Source of the DNA: PALSA-894 sp034669145
GTDB lineage: Bacteria; Pseudomonadota; Alphaproteobacteria; Rhizobiales; Xanthobacteraceae
Length of the DNA stretch: 64,000 nucleotides
Direction: 5' to 3'
Assembly (NCBI GenBank): GCA_034669145.1
Contig: JAXDNY010000182.1
Span: forward strand, 1 to 64,000
The translations under genes and the position numbers were made by a program. This document shows, in pieces, positions 48,971-57,017 of the stretch (position 1 is the first letter of the stretch; each line of letters starts with the position of its first letter). Under the pieces are notes generated by a model. The model was given only the letters and a program-made list of their open reading frames with translations, did no database searches and had not been told where the DNA came from.

Positions 48971-51943
48971 ATGGCGAAATCCCCCGACTCACGGAAAGGC
49001 AAGGACCCGGCGCGTCCGACGCGCGCGAAGGCGGCGCGCGAGCCGCTGGCGCCGATCGCGCCCGCGCTGGAGAAGCTGCTCAATCCCGGCATCGCCAAGG
49101 GAACCGCGGGCGTCGGCTCGGGAACCGGGCTGAAGCCGCCGCCGGACAATTCGTTCGACCGGCGCGCGGATTTTTCCGCTGCGCACACGGCGCGGAAGTC
49201 GACGCGCGAGGCGCAGGGTTCTCCGTCACCCTCCCCTGCAGGGGGAGGGTCGGCCACCGCAGGTGGCCGGGGTGGGGTGCCAAATGATTCACCCCCACCC
49301 GGATCGCTGCGCGATCCGACCTCCCCCCACCGGGGGGAGGTAAAGGGCTTCTCCGAAGCCCCGCAATCCCCCTACACCTCCGATGCCGAGCTGATCGAAG
49401 CCTCGCCGGAACTCGCGCGCGCGCTCGGGCTCGACGGCGACAGCGTGTCGTTCCCGGAGCCGCAGTTCGAGCGTCCGAAGCGCGAGCGGCGCTGGGTCGA
49501 GCGCGGCGATATTTCCTCGATGGGCGTCGCCGCCACGGCGGAGTCGCTGGAGAACCTGCTGCGCGAAGGCCGCGCCGAATTCAAAGGCGCGATCGCCTGG
49601 ACGCCGCATCGCCCGGAGCGCCCGGAGAAATCCGAGGGCGGCCGGCGTCTCGTCATCAAGTCCGATTTCGAACCGAAGGGCGACCAGCCCGAGGCGATCA
49701 AGGAGCTGGTCGAGGGCGTGCGGCGCCACGAGCGCAATCAGGTGCTGCTCGGCGTCACCGGCTCGGGCAAGACCTTCACCATGGCCAAGGTGATCGAGGC
49801 GACGCAGCGCCCCGCGCTGATCCTCGCGCCGAACAAGACGCTCGCCGCGCAGCTCTATGGCGAGTTCCGCAGCTTCTTTCCCGACAACGCGGTCGAATAC
49901 TTCGTCTCGTATTACGACTATTACCAGCCCGAGGCCTACGTCCCGCGCACCGACACCTACATCGAGAAAGAGTCATCCATCAACGAGCAGATCGACCGCA
50001 TGCGCCATTCGGCGACACGCGCGCTGCTCGAACGCGACGACGTGGTGATCGTCGCCTCGGTGTCGTGCATCTACGGTATCGGCTCGGTCGAGACCTATTC
50101 GGCGATGACGTTCGCGCTCAAGCGCGGCGAGCGCATCGATCAGCGCCAGCTCATCGCCGATCTGGTCGCGCTGCAATACAAGCGCACGCAGCACGATTTC
50201 TATCGCGGCTCGTTCCGCGTCAGAGGCGACACGCTCGACATTTTCCCCGCGCATTATGAGGACCGCGCCTGGCGCGTGAACCTGTTCGGCGACGAGGTGG
50301 AGAGTATCGAGGAGTTCGACCCGCTCACCGGGCAGAAGACCGACGAGCTGCAGTTCGTCAAGATCTACGCCAACTCGCACTATGTGACGCCGCGCCCGAC
50401 GCTCATTCAGGCGATCAGCGGCATCAAGCAGGAGTTGAAGTGGCGGCTCGATCAGCTCAACGCCGCCGGCCGCCTGCTCGAAGCGCAGCGGCTGGAGCAG
50501 CGCACCACCTTCGATCTGGAGATGATGGAGGCGACGGGGAGTTGCGCCGGCATCGAGAACTATTCGCGCTATCTGACCGGCCGCAAGCCGGGCGAGCCGC
50601 CGCCGACGCTGTTCGAATACGTGCCCGACAATGCGCTGGTGTTCTGCGACGAGAGCCACGTCACCATCCCGCAGCTTGGCGGCATGTACCGCGGCGACTT
50701 CCGCCGCAAGGCGACGCTGGCCGAATACGGCTTCCGCCTGCCCTCCTGCATGGACAACCGGCCGCTGCGCTTCGAGGAATGGGACGCGATGCGCCCGCAG
50801 ACCGTCGCGGTCTCGGCGACGCCGAGCGAGTGGGAGATCACGCAGGCCGGCGGCGTGTTCGCCGAGCAGGTGATCAGGCCGACAGGCCTGATCGATCCGC
50901 CGGTCGACATCCGGCCGGCGCGCACGCAGGTGGACGATCTGGTCGGCGAACTGCGCGCGACCGCGCAGGCCGGCTACCGCGCGCTCGTCACCGTGCTGAC
51001 CAAGCGCATGGCCGAGGACCTCACCGAATACCTGCACGAGCAGGGCATCCGCGTGCGCTACATGCACTCCGACATCGACACCATCGAGCGTATCGAGATC
51101 ATCCGCGATCTGCGCCTCGGCGCGTTCGACGCGCTGGTCGGCATCAACCTCTTGCGCGAGGGCCTCGACATTCCCGAATGCGCACTGGTCGCGATCCTCG
51201 ATGCCGACAAGGAAGGTTTCCTGCGCTCGGAAACCTCGCTCATTCAGACCATCGGGCGCGCGGCGCGCAACGTCGACGGCCGGGTGATCCTCTACGCCGA
51301 CAGCGTGACCGGCTCGATGGAGCGCGCGATCGCCGAGACCAACCGCCGCCGCGAGAAGCAGACCGAGTACAACATCGCGAACGGCATCACGCCGGAAAGC
51401 ATCAAGCGCTCGATCCATGACATTCTCGACTCGGTGTACGAGCGCGACCATGTGCTGATCGGCGTCAACGGCGGGCTCTCGGGCCTGGAGGAGGCCGCCA
51501 CCATCGGGCACAATTTCGAGGCGGTGCTGGCCGACCTCGAAGGCCGCATGCGCGCCGCCGCCGCCGACCTCGACTTCGAGGAGGCCGCGCGGCTGCGCGA
51601 CGAGATCAAGCGCCTGCGCCAGATGGAGCTGGCGGTGGTGGACGACCCGACCGCCAAGCGCCCCGCTTTACCCTCCCCTGGAGGGGGAGGGTCGCGCACC
51701 GCAGGTGCGCGGGGTGGGGTGAGCAAATCGCGCGTGCACAAGCCCGCGCTCGACGAAATGGGGATCGCGACCTGGCACGAAGTGCTGCCGCACCGCGACG
51801 GCGCGAAGGCTCCGCGCAAGCCGACGCTCGACGAAATGGGCCCCGGCGTGGAGTCGATCCCGCATCGGGGCGGCACACGCAAGCCGGGCTCGACGCTCGG
51901 CCGGCCCGGCATGCGCGGCGGGTTCAAGAGGAAGGGGCGGTAA
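48971..51943 (+). CDS. uvrB: Excinuclease ABC subunit B with N-terminal extension and repeat insertions
   Basis: 990 residues, far longer than the roughly 670 of typical UvrB. The core begins near residue 235. Walker A is GVTGSGKT (about 261-268), and the damage-verification beta-hairpin is YYDYYQPEAYVP. LVGINLLREGLDIPE and QTIGRAARN are helicase motifs, and a UVR motif (DLDFEEAARLRDEIKRLRQ) lies near the end. The first 235 residues hold a basic Ala/Pro-rich extension containing a translated repeat (about 87-125), and the tail after the UVR motif holds a second (about 901-918). The C-terminus repeats KPALDEMG / KPTLDEMG. No LexA-type GAAC/GTTC box was seen upstream. Loads UvrC at lesions in nucleotide excision repair. 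Confidence 0.95.
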   Translation: MAKSPDSRKGKDPARPTRAKAAREPLAPIAPALEKLLNPGIAKGTAGVGSGTGLKPPPDNSFDRRADFSAAHTARKSTREAQGSPSPSPAGGGSATAGGRGGVPNDSPPPGSLRDPTSPHRGEVKGFSEAPQSPYTSDAELIEASPELARALGLDGDSVSFPEPQFERPKRERRWVERGDISSMGVAATAESLENLLREGRAEFKGAIAWTPHRPERPEKSEGGRRLVIKSDFEPKGDQPEAIKELVEGVRRHERNQVLLGVTGSGKTFTMAKVIEATQRPALILAPNKTLAAQLYGEFRSFFPDNAVEYFVSYYDYYQPEAYVPRTDTYIEKESSINEQIDRMRHSATRALLERDDVVIVASVSCIYGIGSVETYSAMTFALKRGERIDQRQLIADLVALQYKRTQHDFYRGSFRVRGDTLDIFPAHYEDRAWRVNLFGDEVESIEEFDPLTGQKTDELQFVKIYANSHYVTPRPTLIQAISGIKQELKWRLDQLNAAGRLLEAQRLEQRTTFDLEMMEATGSCAGIENYSRYLTGRKPGEPPPTLFEYVPDNALVFCDESHVTIPQLGGMYRGDFRRKATLAEYGFRLPSCMDNRPLRFEEWDAMRPQTVAVSATPSEWEITQAGGVFAEQVIRPTGLIDPPVDIRPARTQVDDLVGELRATAQAGYRALVTVLTKRMAEDLTEYLHEQGIRVRYMHSDIDTIERIEIIRDLRLGAFDALVGINLLREGLDIPECALVAILDADKEGFLRSETSLIQTIGRAARNVDGRVILYADSVTGSMERAIAETNRRREKQTEYNIANGITPESIKRSIHDILDSVYERDHVLIGVNGGLSGLEEAATIGHNFEAVLADLEGRMRAAAADLDFEEAARLRDEIKRLRQMELAVVDDPTAKRPALPSPGGGGSRTAGARGGVSKSRVHKPALDEMGIATWHEVLPHRDGAKAPRKPTLDEMGPGVESIPHRGGTRKPGSTLGRPGMRGGFKRKGR
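49228..49344. repeat. Type-2 palindromic element translated within the UvrB N-terminal extension
   Basis: Opens ACCCTCCCCTGCAGGGGGAG and closes CCTCCCCCCACCGGGGGGAG. The centre contains GGCCACCGCAGGTGGCC and GGATCGCTGCGCGATCC. Frame is kept through its length and it contains no stop in the uvrB frame. Adds a Gly/Pro/Ser-rich segment of about 39 residues. Confidence 0.88.
51669..51723. repeat. Half type-2 palindromic element translated within the UvrB tail
   Basis: ACCCTCCCCTGGAGGGGGAG followed by GGTCGCGCACCGCAGGTGCG and CGGGGTGGGGTG. It matches the left half of the copy at 49228 almost exactly. In frame; adds about 18 residues after the UVR motif. Confidence 0.88.
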
Positions 51944-51950
51944 CCATAGA

Positions 51951-52082
51951 CCTCATGGTGAGGAGTGCCAAAGCGCGTCGAAGACTCGCGTAAACGCGCT
52001 TTTGGCTGCGCGTCTCCAACCATGGCCCGGAGTGCTGGCCATTCTTCGAGACGCGTGCTGCGCACGCTCCTCAGGATGAGGA
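51951..52082. repeat. Type-1 palindromic element downstream of uvrB
   Basis: From CCTCATGGTGAGGAGTGCC to GCTCCTCAGGATGAGG. The left half has an expanded hairpin, AAAGCGCG and AACGCGCTTTTGGC. Its right end, followed by ACCGAGGAGTAGG, supplies or abuts the ribosome-binding region of the VOC gene. Confidence 0.9.
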
Positions 52083-52101
52083 CCGAGGAGTAGGATAACC
52101 C

Positions 52102-52563
52102 ATGCCCCGTGTCACCGGTATCGATCATCTGGTTCTGAGCGTCGGCGACCTTGCGCGCTCGAAGGACTTTTACGGCAAGGTGCTCACTTTCCTCGGCTTC
52201 AAGCTGACGCACGACGGCGGCGGCTTTACCGGCTGGAACAACGGCAAGACGCTGTTCTGGATCGCGCAAGCCGACGCGCAGGGCACCAAGCGCAAATACC
52301 GCAAGGGCGACATCGGCTTTCACCATTACGCGTTCGAGCTCGCGAGCCGCAATCAGGTGGACGAACTCGGCGCCTTCCTCGGCGAACACGGCATGCCGGT
52401 CGCCGATCCGCCCGACAGCTACAACGGCGACGATAAATATTATGCGGTGTTCTTCACCGACCCGGACGGCATGCGGCTTGAGGCGATGCACTACGGGCCA
52501 GCGCGGAGGCGGGCGGTGAAGAAGGCCGCAAAGAAGATAGCCGCGAAGAAGCGCAGGGCATAA
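52102..52563 (+). CDS. VOC (glyoxalase/bleomycin-resistance) superfamily protein
   Basis: 153 residues, one VOC module pair. ITGIDHLV-like start (TGIDHLVLSVGDLARSKDFY) with the first metal His, FHHYAFELASRNQVDEL with the second His, and FFTDPDGMRLEAMHY with the metal Glu. The C-terminus is a Lys/Arg/Ala-rich tail (VKKAAKKIAAKKRR) resembling histone-like tails, unusual for the family. Reaction unknown. AGGAGTAGG lies upstream. Confidence 0.85.
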   Translation: MPRVTGIDHLVLSVGDLARSKDFYGKVLTFLGFKLTHDGGGFTGWNNGKTLFWIAQADAQGTKRKYRKGDIGFHHYAFELASRNQVDELGAFLGEHGMPVADPPDSYNGDDKYYAVFFTDPDGMRLEAMHYGPARRRAVKKAAKKIAAKKRRA

Positions 52564-52642
52564 AGGGCCGGGACGCGCATTCGCCGGCATTTGCCCCCGC
52601 GCGTTAACACTCTGTCCAGCGTCGCGCGGCTAGGGTGCTGCG

Positions 52643-53044
52643 ATGCACACGGGTCTGTTGATCTTGCGCTGGGTCGGCGCGGTCGTTCTCGCCTTCCACG
52701 TCTATCTGGTGGCGCTGGGGTTCGGCGTGTTCGTCGCCCGGAAACTCGGGATGGACGGGGACTGGTCCATCGCATCCGCCACGATGGCGGCCGCGATCGC
52801 GGGCGCGCTGCTCGTTCCGCGCGAGCAGCGCTGGAAAGCCGCGCTGGCGATCTGCCTCCTCGCTCTGCTCTATCCTGTTTGGGTATTTCTGCACGCCGCC
52901 TCCGCGGGCCGATTGAGCGCCGGGGGTCTCTCGGCTCTGCTCTACACCCTGACCGGCGGCTACCTCGCCTGGTTTTTCGTCAAGAGCGGCTTTGCCGGAC
53001 GCCATGATGGCCGGGACGCGCCCGGCCATCGTATTACTCCCTGA
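52643..53044 (+). CDS. Four-helix integral membrane protein, unknown function
   Basis: 133 residues with four hydrophobic segments: LILRWVGAVVLAFHVYLVAL, MAAAIAGALLV, LAICLLALLYPVWVFL and LLYTLTGGYLAWFFV. The cytoplasmic tail ends RHDGRDAPGHRITP. No family was recognised. Its 3' end overlaps the predicted reach of the broken SEC-C gene on the other strand. Confidence 0.65.
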   Translation: MHTGLLILRWVGAVVLAFHVYLVALGFGVFVARKLGMDGDWSIASATMAAAIAGALLVPREQRWKAALAICLLALLYPVWVFLHAASAGRLSAGGLSALLYTLTGGYLAWFFVKSGFAGRHDGRDAPGHRITP

Positions 53045-53282
53045 AAGTAATCATCCCGGTTCGCGCCGTCATGGCGGCCCGACCGCATGCAGCACGCGTT
53101 GAAACCGGCGCGTCGAGCCGCACGGGCACAGATCGTTGCGGCCAAGCTTCTCGGTCAGCTCGACGTCGCCATGGACGAAACGTCGGCCGCGCTTGACGCG
53201 TGTCTCGGAGGGGTAGGACTTCCGCCGCTTAGACGTGATGTCGAAAGCCGGGGAGGTCGTCGAAATCGCGATGCTTGCGCAT
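52960..53282 (-). pseudogene. SEC-C zinc-motif protein gene broken by two frameshifts
   Basis: Reading from ATG 53282 on the minus strand gives MRKHRDFDDLPGF. One base later the next frame continues DITSKRRKSYPSETRVK to LGRNDLCPCGSTRRF. A further one-base shift gives ACCMRSGRHDGAN. Joined, these make a SEC-C type zinc motif (CPCGS then CC) of the usual spacing. Both shifts occur at TTTC with one T too many. This is either decay, assembly error at short T-runs, or +1 slippage of Phe-tRNA. The C-terminal limit is uncertain. Confidence 0.7.
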
Positions 53283-53409
53283 GGCGGCCTCCATCGAAAA
53301 AGCGGCCGGATTGGCCGCGCGGGGTTGCTAGCATCCCGACGGCAACCAATCAACGCCAAGGAAAAAGGCACATCCGGTTCAAACGCAAAAGGCGGTAGCC
53401 ACACAAGGT

Positions 53410-53514
53410 CCTCATCCTGAGGAGCGGCCAAAGGCCGCGTCTCGAAGGATGGCGGCATACTCCGAGCCTTTGGCCATCCTTCGAGGCTCGCTTCGCTCGC
53501 ACCTCAGGATGAGG
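53410..53514. repeat. Type-1 palindromic element
   Basis: From CCTCATCCTGAGGAGCGGCC to CGCACCTCAGGATGAGG, with internal inverted blocks GTCTCGAAGGATGGC and GGCCATCCTTCGAGGC. It fills most of the gap between the broken SEC-C gene and the MFS gene. Confidence 0.9.
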
Positions 53515-53560
53515 AGGGAGCGCGTGGCGGACAGCGCGAGAATGCGCTAGCCACGCATCG

Positions 53561-54802
53561 ATGAGTGAGCAGTCTCCGTCACCCGCGCCGCCCGAGCACG
53601 GCACGCCGCGCCTCGCCGTCGTGGTGCTTGCGCTGGCCTTCCTGCTGATGGCGCTGGCGCGCGGCATGAGCGAGACCTTCACGGTCTTCCTGCTGCCGAT
53701 CTCCAGCGAGTTCGGCTGGGATCGCGCACAAACCGTCTCGGTCTACTCGATCGGCGCGCTCAGCGTCGGTCTTGCGGCGCCGTTCGTCGGGCGGCTGTTC
53801 GATCACTCCGGGCCGCGCGCCGTCTACGCCATCGGCCTTCTCCTGATCGGGGCGGGATTTTCCGCCGCAGCCTTCGCGCAAGCGCTGTGGCAGTTGCAGA
53901 TCAGCATCGGCCTTGCGGTGGGCCTCGGCAGCGCATGCCTTGGCCAGGTGACCGGCTCGCTGCTGGTCAGCCGCTGGTTCGGCCCGCGGCTGCCGACTGC
54001 GCTGGCGGTGGTGGCATCGTCGGCCGGCCTCGGCGTCTTCCTGCTGGTGCCGCTCGCGCAGATCATCCTCGATCACGCCGGCTGGCGCGGCGCGTATCAC
54101 ATCCTCGGCGGCGTGATGCTCGCCGTCGTCGTGCCGGTGATCCTGCTGCCGTGGCGGCGCATCGCCGCCGGGGCCGGACACATCGCCCGGTTGGTGCAAA
54201 CGCAGGCGGGCGACGATACCTGGACGCTCGGCAGCGCGATGCGCCATCACGCGTTCTGGTCGCTGTTCAGCATTTTCTTCTTCACGTCGCTCGGCATGTT
54301 TTCGATCTCGGTCCAGGTCGTGACGTATCTGGTCGAGGTCGGGTTCTCGCCGCTGCAAGCCGCGACCGCCTGGGGATTTTCCGGCGTGCTGCTGGTGATC
54401 GGCATGCTGACTGTGAGCTGGCTCGACGGATTGCTCGGGCGCCGCCGCGCGATCCTGTCGGCTTACACCCTCACCGTCATCGGCATCCTGATGCTGTGGG
54501 CGCTCAGCCGCCACCCGACCGTCTGGCTGCTCGGCGGATTCCTGTTCTGCTTCGGCAGCACGATGGGGTCGCGCGGCCCGCTTGTCGCCGCGGCCGCGAT
54601 GTCCATCTTCCGCGGCAAGCGCGTCGGCACCATCATGGGCACGATCTCGATCGGCATGGGGCTCGGTTCGGCCATCGGCTCATGGGCCGGCGGCCTGATC
54701 CACGACTGGTCGCAGAGCTACGATCTGGTGTTCTGTTTCGCGCTCGTGAGCGTCATCTGTGGTATGACGCCGTTTCTGGTCGCGCCGGCATTGCGGCAGT
54801 GA
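53561..54802 (+). CDS. MFS transporter
   Basis: 413 residues, twelve predicted helices. The loop 2-3 signature is GRLFDHSGPRAVYAIGLLL, and GPLVAAAAMSIFRGKRVGTIMG in the second half matches the monocarboxylate/oxalate-formate-antiporter-like group of MFS proteins. An organic acid substrate is possible, but specificity cannot be assigned. The ATG at 53561 lacks a strong ribosome site. Followed after 89 bases by the DUF4344 gene. Confidence 0.85.
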   Translation: MSEQSPSPAPPEHGTPRLAVVVLALAFLLMALARGMSETFTVFLLPISSEFGWDRAQTVSVYSIGALSVGLAAPFVGRLFDHSGPRAVYAIGLLLIGAGFSAAAFAQALWQLQISIGLAVGLGSACLGQVTGSLLVSRWFGPRLPTALAVVASSAGLGVFLLVPLAQIILDHAGWRGAYHILGGVMLAVVVPVILLPWRRIAAGAGHIARLVQTQAGDDTWTLGSAMRHHAFWSLFSIFFFTSLGMFSISVQVVTYLVEVGFSPLQAATAWGFSGVLLVIGMLTVSWLDGLLGRRRAILSAYTLTVIGILMLWALSRHPTVWLLGGFLFCFGSTMGSRGPLVAAAAMSIFRGKRVGTIMGTISIGMGLGSAIGSWAGGLIHDWSQSYDLVFCFALVSVICGMTPFLVAPALRQ

Positions 54803-54868
54803 CTGCACCGGCAGGATGGCAAGCCCGGCGCGCGGCGGCTTCAAGCGCAGGGGGGGCGCTGGTTACGA

Positions 54869-54887
54869 CCTCATGATGAGGAGTGCG
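54869..54887. repeat. Fragment of a type-1 palindromic element serving as ribosome site
   Basis: CCTCATGATGAGGAGTGCG matches the outer arm of the type-1 element. Its GAGGAG is correctly placed to be the Shine-Dalgarno sequence for the gene starting at 54892. Confidence 0.65.
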
Positions 54888-54891
54888 ACAG

Positions 54892-55725
54892 ATGCCGAAC
54901 CCGTTACGCCAGCCCCGCGCAGCGCGCGCCCTCATGCTGATCGCGCTCTCGGCCGCTGCGCCCGCCACGTCGGCCTTCGCGCAGCCCGCCCGGGAGGATC
55001 GCATCACGGTCAGCTACGCCGAGCCGACGAACCCGGCGCACAAGCTCTATCGCGACGTGCTGATGCAATTTCGCGCGCTCGAGGGCATGCGCGATCGTCT
55101 GATCTCGTTCCGCTGGCCCCGCCCGCTCAAGCTCGAAGTCCGGAGTTGCGGCGAGTCGGATGCGTTCTATGACGACGGCGAGATCGTGGTCTGCTACGAG
55201 TTCCTGGCCGGATTCTGGAAAGCGGCGAGTTCTTCGTCACGTCCAGCGAACGTCTCCCGGGCGGACGCGCTGGTCGGGCCGTTCATGGATACGTTCCTGC
55301 ACGAAGCCGCCCACGCGATGTTCGACCTGCTCAAGATCCCCGTGCTGGGGAAGGAGGAGGACGCGGCCGACCTGGTATCCGCCTATCTCATGCTGCAATT
55401 CCCCGCGCACGAGAAGCGCGGCCTCATCCTCGGCGCCGCACACAGCTATGCCAGCGAATTGAACATTCGTAGCGCGCGCGATCTCAACCGGCCGCGGCTG
55501 CGGGTCGGACGCCACGCGTCGGCTGCCAACGAACACTCCACGCCGGCGCAGCGTCTCTACAGCGTGCTGTGCATGGCCTACGGTGCCGACAGCGTACTGT
55601 TCGCCCCCGTCGTGCAGCAAGGCTACCTGCCGAAGGACCGCGCCGAGATGTGCGACGACGAGTATGCGCAGATCGATTTTGCCTACCGCACGCTGATTGC
55701 CCCGCACCAGGACCCGGTGCCCTGA
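54892..55725 (+). CDS. DUF4344 metallopeptidase, canonical order
   Basis: 277 residues with signal peptide ending AFAQ. Block A (36-108) runs RITVSYAE to IVVCYEFLAGF with VRSCGESDAFYDDGE. Block B has LHEAAHAMF (HExxH, 137-141), GKEEDAADL and YLPKDRAEMCDDEYAQIDFA near the end. Probably a periplasmic zinc peptidase. Same family as the 23417-24445 protein, but with the blocks in the opposite order. The ribosome site GAGGAG comes from a repeat fragment. Confidence 0.85.
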   Translation: MPNPLRQPRAARALMLIALSAAAPATSAFAQPAREDRITVSYAEPTNPAHKLYRDVLMQFRALEGMRDRLISFRWPRPLKLEVRSCGESDAFYDDGEIVVCYEFLAGFWKAASSSSRPANVSRADALVGPFMDTFLHEAAHAMFDLLKIPVLGKEEDAADLVSAYLMLQFPAHEKRGLILGAAHSYASELNIRSARDLNRPRLRVGRHASAANEHSTPAQRLYSVLCMAYGADSVLFAPVVQQGYLPKDRAEMCDDEYAQIDFAYRTLIAPHQDPVP

Positions 55726-56144
55726 GGCGTTGCCGTCGTCGAGCGCGCGATCGCCCGACGAGCGATCACGCCTGAACGAAGGCGAGAAGATCCGGGTTGA
55801 TGATCTCGGGATGACTCGCAAACGCGCCGGAGGCCGAGTCGCTCGCCGACCTGGTCAACATGGTGGCGAAGCTGCGCCTCGCGTCCGCGCCATAGCCCCG
55901 GCATCTGGCCGGAAGCCAAAGAAAACTCTCTCCCGGTGGCCTCGGCCCAACGTCCCCCCCGTTGGGCCGAATTCTTTCGTGGCGAGCGCTACCTCACACC
56001 AAGGTAGCGTTGAAACATACCTTGGTGGAATGGGATGCCGGCGCGCCCGCACACATGTCTCACTGGCAGACATGACGTTTCGCCCATCATGATGGATCCG
56101 CCCTGTTTGGGGACGCGGTCCTCGAACAACAGGACCATCGCGCC
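55726..56144. other. Intergenic region with one terminator
   Basis: 419 bases without a credible gene. Apart from the hairpin at 55943-55977 there is an imperfect repeat TACCTTGGTGG / ACCAAGGTA (55989-56032), which forms a weak inverted pair. The promoter of the 56145 gene should lie near the right end. Confidence 0.4.
55943..55977 (+). terminator. Rho-independent terminator
   Basis: Perfect 10-bp stem CGGCCCAACG / CGTTGGGCCG with loop TCCCCCC, followed by AATTCTTT. It is oriented for transcripts from the plus-strand DUF4344 gene, though 218 bases past its stop. Confidence 0.7.
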
Positions 56145-56435
56145 GTGACACACAAAACAAGCCTTGCCGCCGTGGCGGCCGCTTTCATTCTCGTCCCGTG
56201 GGCCGCATTAGCCCAGGCTGCCGCTCCGGTCCGCACCATCGTCGATGCGGATGCCGTGCTCACGACGTCGCCGGTCAAGCTCGTGGCTCACCGCACGTCA
56301 CATGCGCACCCCCGGGTTCTGCGGGAGCGCCCCGTGTACCTCAACGAACCGAGCGCGTCGGATTTTCCGCCGATCTCGCGCGTGCAGCCGGATAACTACA
56401 AGTGGGCCGGTGAGGCGCGCAGCGGCGGCTGGTAG
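56145..56435 (+). CDS. Small secreted protein
   Basis: 96 residues from a GTG start with AGGA upstream. The signal peptide is LAAVAAAFILVPWAALAQA. The short mature part ends PPISRVQPDNYKWAGEARSG, a pattern seen in small rhizobial secreted proteins, but no named family applies. No cysteines. Function unknown. Confidence 0.6.
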   Translation: MTHKTSLAAVAAAFILVPWAALAQAAAPVRTIVDADAVLTTSPVKLVAHRTSHAHPRVLRERPVYLNEPSASDFPPISRVQPDNYKWAGEARSGGW

Positions 56436-56489
56436 GCGCCCGCACGCCCGCCAGCGCCCTCGCGAGGGCCGAACTGCAAGCAACACATT

Positions 56490-56519
56490 GAGCCCGCGCG
56501 CCTTCAGGCGTGTGGGCTC
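56490..56519 (+). terminator. Stem-loop downstream of the small secreted-protein gene
   Basis: 13-bp stem with two G-U pairs (GAGCCCGCGCGCC / GGCGTGTGGGCTC) and a TTCA loop, 54 bases after the stop at 56435. No clear U-tract follows, so termination is likely but not certain. Confidence 0.5.
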
Positions 56520-56580
56520 CTGTCGTTGCGGCCGAGCATTCGGAAAGCTCGACGTTGCCGCAGACGGAAGTCTCGCCGCC

Positions 56581-56690
56581 GTCATGCCCGGGCTTGACCC
56601 GGGCATCCACGTCTTTGAATCTCCGAAAGCAAGATGTGGATGGCCGGAACAAGCATGCCCTCGGACTTGATCCGGGGGTCTGGCCATGAC
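56581..56690. repeat. Type-3 palindromic element
   Basis: GTCATGCCCGGGCTTGACCC followed by GGGCATCCACG, paired with GATGTGGATGGCC and ending GGACTTGATCCGGGGGTCTG followed by GCCATGAC. It lies immediately upstream of the HigA-like gene, leaving no room for a toxin gene. Confidence 0.85.
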
Positions 56691-56704
56691 GAAGACGAGA
56701 GCAC

Positions 56705-57013
56705 ATGATACGTCGGCGCAAGAAACTCGATCCGATCCCGCCCGGCGAAATCCTCTCCGAGGAGTTCATGAAGCCGGGCCGCATCAGTCAAAATCGACTG
56801 GCGCGCGACATCGACGTGAACCCTGCGCGTATCAATGACATCGTGCATGGACGTTCGAGCATCACGGCGTCCATCGCGCTTCGACTCGCCAAGTATTTTG
56901 GCACCCCGCCCGAGCTATGGATGAACCTGCAATCCGATTACGACCTGCGGCGGGCGCGCATCGGCGATTGGCCCAAGGCCGAGCGCCGCGTGCGGGTGCT
57001 GGCGGCGGAGTGA
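56705..57013 (+). CDS. Orphan HigA-family XRE regulator
   Basis: 102 residues: DPIPPGEILSEEFMKPGRIS, then helix-turn-helix NRLARDIDVNPARINDIVHG and the HigA ending GTPPELWMNLQSDYDLRRA. No toxin frame precedes it; the upstream space is a palindromic repeat. It may be a toxin-less remnant or may regulate the convergent restriction-modification genes four bases away. The latter is inference from position. Confidence 0.85.
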   Translation: MIRRRKKLDPIPPGEILSEEFMKPGRISQNRLARDIDVNPARINDIVHGRSSITASIALRLAKYFGTPPELWMNLQSDYDLRRARIGDWPKAERRVRVLAAE

Positions 57014-57017
57014 ACAG

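Noticed and set aside
49973..51511. 512-codon frame antisense to uvrB
   Set aside because: Mirror of the uvrB codon pattern; composition is that of an antisense shadow.
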